Of a stretch of 64,000 bases of DNA, positions 59,916-64,000 are shown one piece after another; the stretch's first letter is position 1; every line of letters begins with the position of its first letter. The notes under the pieces are model-generated. The model had not been told where the DNA came from and did not search any database. It saw nothing but the letters and a program-made list of their open reading frames with translations. Origin of the DNA: Scleromitrula shiraiana (lineage: Eukaryota > Ascomycota > Leotiomycetes > Helotiales > Sclerotiniaceae); assembly GCA_028455995.1 (NCBI GenBank), contig JABELC010000003.1:1488001-1552000 (forward strand). The letters are read 5' to 3'. The translations under genes and the position numbers were made by a program.

Positions 59916-60935
59916 ATTGGTTGATGAGTGAGTGGATAGAAAAAGGTTTTGGGTAGATGGAGTAGATGAGGTAGATGTTAGATTAGGAGCGATGAGATAA
60001 GAGGAGTTGAAGCAAGAGTCGAGAATATAGACTACTGTATATTTGCATGTAGAACAATCTATCTCGTTGAAGCATCATAATAATGTATTTCTGTGAGTAC
60101 ATAATCAAGTTACGTGGAACACTGTTTTAGAAGACGGATTTCTGTTGATCATCATCACATCTCAAAATTTACGACATTTGGAACGGTCTTTGACCTGCGC
60201 TTTGATTAAAATACATATTTCATTCTGAGACTACGCATTTCTACATTCCGCCTAGTTTTCCAGATCTAAAGCCATCAGATGATTTATTCACTAGTAGACA
60301 ATAACCTACTGCGCGGTTCCTCAATATTCTCACCACAGAGATTCGATGAACCAGCTTCTCGATTGTAAAAGCGAATTGCGCCTCGAAGATCTAGCACCTT
60401 TCTATTCCATATCTTGGTGAATAAATACATTTTCTATCCACAATTGATGCGCGTTTAGTACCTATGTATGGTAGACGACAAAATAAATACGAAGTAGTGG
60501 AGCAACCTAAATTGATTGGGTGTTATAAGAAAGTGAATAGTTCCAATTCACTGAGGCTATCATTTGGCAGGTGAAAATAGGTGAATTTGGAATATAACTA
60601 GTATTAATTGAAGATAATTTAGTGAGTGATATAAGTTTATAGGTCTTCATGACCACATGCAGATATACTTTACTAGTTTTATATACTGTCGCTTGTTACA
60701 CAAGATGGAGATATTAAATTCCCCTTTGTTAAACGAGCATTTGTGGAACCAATAGAGTATGTACTGTAAATACAAATTTTCGAATCGTCCAGTGTAGAAT
60801 TATTATTGGATTATTTATTATGATAGAAATTCTTATTTTGATGAAGATGCATCTAACTTGACAAATATGAATGAGCTGAAGCGATAGAATATCCAGTTTA
60901 GTCAATTGTTCCTTCGTACTTTAATAACTATCTGG
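59916..60935. other. AT-rich spacer downstream of SEC18
   Basis: The 3' UTR of SEC18 lies at the left. No gene, repeat or structured element is recognised in the rest. Confidence 0.5.
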
Positions 60936-61470
60936 TTAACATTTCTTCAAAGATCCTACATCTGACATTCCAACTGCAATTGGCAGATAACAATTCCAGC
61001 CAATCATAAATGAATAGCACGAAAGCCAGTAAGCAGGTACAAACGAAACCCTCGACCCATTCCTACTCTCTTTCGTAAAAACCTGCGTCGCCAAATACTC
61101 ATAATAGCAAGGACCACGATTCTCGCAGTCCCAAAACTCCTGCATCAATCTAACAAACACATACACCACATCAGTCAAAAAATAGAGAGAATACAAATTA
61201 AGCTCTCCAAAAAGTCCATCGTGAAGGGATAAAAATAATGCGCAGATATATCAAAACCGCAAGAAAACAAAGAACAGAACCAAACTACTTACTAATAAAC
61301 AACCGCCGAACGCCCACAAAAAGCCAACATACATACATACATACCTCTCTACCATAAAATCCACCATCGCAGTCCCAATATTTCTCAAAGCGCAAATCGA
61401 ACCAGGCGTCTATGCAATCACCGCAAGTAAGGTTGATGTCCAACGCAATACTAGCTACCCACCATAGCAT
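60936..61470 (-). CDS. Possible small cysteine-rich protein
   Basis: Tentative 109-residue product from exons 61470-61345 and 61139-60936. The intron starts in a GTATGTATGTATG donor tract and ends in GATGCAG. The second exon keeps frame, giving GGFYGREEFWDCENRGP. There are eight cysteines and many aromatic residues, and two similar motifs, KYWDCDGGFY and EFWDCENRG, sit either side of the joint. No strong signal peptide is seen from this ATG, so a further upstream exon may be missing. Cysteine-rich proteins of this size are often secreted effectors, but no evidence here shows secretion. The open frames could also be chance. Confidence 0.33.
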
Positions 61471-62811
61471 TCCGTGCCACTCGGCGACTTACTTCAAGTT
61501 CCAATATGTTGGTCATGGATATCAATATGTGACATTCTATCGATTCGGGTTTACATGTGAATCTAGTACGTTTACGGGAAGGATTAAGTTTGGAAGAACT
61601 TGAACATGAGTTGAAGAAGGATGTGGGAAATGATGTGACGGAATTAGTGTACTAATATATCTACTATGTATAAATTCTCGAATGAGGAAATTATGACGCT
61701 TTATACATACATCACATTCCACCACCGTGGAAAATTGCTAAACTGTCACTAGACAGTCTAGACTAATAATAACAAAATCAACAAAGGTTCTTTCTCACGA
61801 GTCATAACCATGCAATCAATGTAATATAATCCTCTATTTATTTCTCGAAACCTTGTTGGTTATATTATATTATCATATCTCCACATCCATCCCCATTCAT
61901 TGATTCTCCCTCTCCCCTCCCTCTTCTTGTTTCTTATATCTAAAAGACACACAAATACAGAGACACAGCGGGGCATGCTATTCTCAGGGCTATACGATCT
62001 GATCATCCATCCATCCAGCCACCAAACCAAACCAACCAACCGATCAATCCAGCCAGCTATACCTGCCAAACTCTATGTGAACCCCTCTCATTTCCTATCG
62101 CTTGCCTCCATAGCGCAACGGCCAATTAACTTTCCATTCATGCACCAACACACCCAATCAACATGCAAGCCAACAAGCCGAGACCAATACCAATGCTGAG
62201 AGCAAAACCGCTCCTCTCCAATGCCCCTTATCCGTCCATCCAGCCCGACCCGACCCATCACCAAAGACTCTACAGCCAAACGACAACAACAATAAAAAAA
62301 AGAAACCAATCCCCGCTTCAAGCCCCGTAGAGCCAAGCAACACACAACAAACATAGTACGTACAAACAAAAAGAATCGTGACAGTCGTAGTCATAGAAGT
62401 AAGTAAGTTGCAAGGCCCAAAGCCAGGAACAGTGAAAGAAAAATTAATTATGGTAGTAAGCCTTTCAAAGTATCGAGCAAGCCATGTTGTGCTTTGGGAC
62501 CAGAAAAAAAAGAGAACAGAGAAGAGAAAGTAAAAGTGAAATTACATGAAGAATTCTTCCAAAGCTGCAACTAGTATGGAAGTTCGAATTACAAAGATTT
62601 TTTAAACAAAAGGCCCCAAGATTTAACTAGAGTTATTATAAAGAAGTGGTGTTTTGGGCCATCTGATAATGGCATCAAAAGGTGTAAGTGACAAGATCAA
62701 CTGCAAGATTGAAGGGATGTATGAACAAGCTATAAATGCGCATTTTCCTGGGTGGAAGAACCGATATATACTGAGTATGGAATAGAAGTATTACTTCATG
62801 TTAGAAGATAA
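61471..62811. other. Spacer between small cysteine-rich candidate and RasGEF gene
   Basis: No supported gene. CCATC and CCAAC-type short repeats occur at about 62009-62060. Open frames on both strands around 61900-62394 have biased low-complexity composition and no family resemblance. Confidence 0.45.
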
Positions 62812-64000
62812 TTAACTTTGAATCTCTTTTCCATACTTGGCGATGTCTTCGTCGCGCAAGGCAGCCATCCAAAGACACCTCTCAGTGATTCCCTCTATTG
62901 GGAGGAATCTATACAGTTGACTAGCTTCAAGAAGCCTGAGAAGGTTCTTGATTATTGTCGCAACAGATCGGCACCTCTCGAAATTCACCAAAGGTTCCGT
63001 TGTTGGTGTGCTTGCAATATGACTTGGACGTTCCGAATTAACAATGAGATCGTGCGTATAGATTCCTACGAACGGAATGCAACCTTGGTCTGCACCAGAA
63101 CCCTCCATCTCGGCTCTAAGATTATGAAAATTACTTGTGGGAGTTACAAGCTCTTCCATAGCCTTAAGAACTTGTATATCATTAGCTGGAACATGCGCCC
63201 AAGTTGATGTGAGTCGGGTGATGTCCTTTGAGGCGAGAGCAACGGTAAGTTGAGTCATTGTCGCAAAATTGCGATATTTGCGACAATGGGCCGCAATATG
63301 GATGAATTTGATGATGCAGCGAACTCGTTCTTCGAGATCACCAGTCAGGACAATCTCAGAGACAGCCCATTTAACCATGATGTTGAATCGCGCAATCACA
63401 ACCTCAACTCCACGAGGTTCTGAGGTACGAAGAAATTCAACCCAGGATCGAGTGTCTGTAGCGGCATCCCTCCAACGCATTTCAATCAGATCTTTCCAAT
63501 CTATTTCGTTTAAAGCATCCTTTTCGATGAGAGTGAATTGCTGAGCCAGGATTCGAGAATCGAAAGCTAGGATGAAGGGAAGATGAACGGATGTCTTGCG
63601 AGAAGCTTCATTGACACTATTAGACCGCAGTGGATCTGTTTGGGGAGCTAAGCCCCTACCAAATCCACCGGAACCTAAAGCGGTTGTAGGAGTAATGTCA
63701 GGAGTAGGGGGCAGTCGATTAGGTCCTTGGCTTAACTGATGCTCGTGAATTTGAGGAATGTTAGAAGTAGGAGATAACTGTAATGCCTGCACTAAAGTTA
63801 TAGGGGGTGAAGGTGGATGGTGAGCTGGATGAGATGGCAGAGATAAATCTCTTATTACAGTTCCAGGTCGAAGGGGTGGGAATGTTTGGGGGGCCATGTC
63901 AAGTGCCTCTTCAGTATAATCGGCCCTGGAGATGACATCTAGTGATAGTTCAGAAGATAGATCAGATGTACTGCCGCTATCTAGAAAAGATTCATTTCTA
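62812..64000 (-). CDS. RasGEF-domain protein (partial, N-terminus outside window)
   Basis: The 3' part of a gene that runs off the right edge. The frame stays open without a stop from the ATG at 63897 to the window end, so that methionine is internal or an alternative start. A Pro-rich stretch (PPLRPGTVIRDLSLPSHPAH and following) is followed by a catalytic Ras guanine-nucleotide exchange domain: LAQQFTLIEKDALNEIDWKDL, FNIMVKWAVSEIVLTGDLEERV, CIIKFIHIAAHCRKYRNFATM and VPFVGIYTHDL-like CIPFVGIYTHDLI. Such proteins load GTP on Ras or Rap GTPases at membranes. The family within RasGEFs (Cdc25-, Bud5- or Lte1-like) needs the missing N-terminus. Confidence 0.88.
   Translation of the reverse strand, partial: RNESFLDSGSTSDLSSELSLDVISRADYTEEALDMAPQTFPPLRPGTVIRDLSLPSHPAHHPPSPPITLVQALQLSPTSNIPQIHEHQLSQGPNRLPPTPDITPTTALGSGGFGRGLAPQTDPLRSNSVNEASRKTSVHLPFILAFDSRILAQQFTLIEKDALNEIDWKDLIEMRWRDAATDTRSWVEFLRTSEPRGVEVVIARFNIMVKWAVSEIVLTGDLEERVRCIIKFIHIAAHCRKYRNFATMTQLTVALASKDITRLTSTWAHVPANDIQVLKAMEELVTPTSNFHNLRAEMEGSGADQGCIPFVGIYTHDLIVNSERPSHIASTPTTEPLVNFERCRSVATIIKNLLRLLEASQLYRFLPIEGITERCLWMAALRDEDIAKYGKEIQS

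Overview
This window is nuclear DNA of a filamentous ascomycete, most likely a leotiomycete of the Sclerotiniaceae (Botrytis/Sclerotinia type). The evidence is the many short introns (about 45 to 100 bases, GTAAGT/GTATGT-like donors, CTAAC branch points, CAG or TAG acceptors), AT-rich spacers, and orthologues typical of Pezizomycotina. The genus is inferred from general resemblance only. I found 23 protein genes I trust, 22 complete and one running off the right edge, plus two weak candidates. I saw no rRNA, tRNA or CRISPR array.

Layout. 0-7 kb: a PLP aminotransferase, a small hydrophilic protein, and a secreted FAD carbohydrate oxidase with a chitin-binding tail. 7-17 kb: taxilin (minus), the mitochondrial presequence protease Cym1, and ornithine decarboxylase (ODC) with a long spliced AUG-free leader. 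17-21.6 kb: a repeat-rich spacer holding a leader-like pyrimidine tract with two tiny ORFs. 21.6-29.7 kb: a 3-hydroxyisobutyrate-dehydrogenase-like protein, a secreted GMC oxidoreductase, a membrane-anchored M24 peptidase, and an OGFr-domain protein. 30.7-31.8 kb: an AT-rich block bounded by inverted repeats, probably a decayed DNA transposon. 32.7-35 kb: a secreted sedolisin protease.

35.6-43.9 kb is a dense housekeeping block. It holds two head-to-head pairs (RPS0/mitochondrial uS15m and V-ATPase d/NOP58), a Hub1-like ubiquitin-fold protein with an RS region, and PIG-H. 45-49.6 kb has a KxDL protein and a microsatellite-rich spacer. 49.7-59.9 kb holds CTP-dependent diacylglycerol kinase, Spb4 helicase, two conserved unknowns, a Cir_N/LENG1-like protein and Sec18/NSF. 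The right edge has a possible small cysteine-rich protein and a RasGEF gene that continues beyond the window.

The genes form no metabolic cluster. Ribosome-biogenesis and vesicle-trafficking genes sit beside secreted oxidoreductases and a protease of the kind plant-associated fungi use outside the cell.

Two signals stand out. First, at least nine short GC-rich islands share one geometry: C-rich on the left of the + strand and G-rich on the right. This holds whichever strand is coding, and it spills into non-coding DNA. Second, the ODC leader has no ATG but contains a 77-codon open frame with an AUU codon in good context and a Pro-Pro-stop end. That fits an AUG-less, polyamine-responsive upstream ORF.
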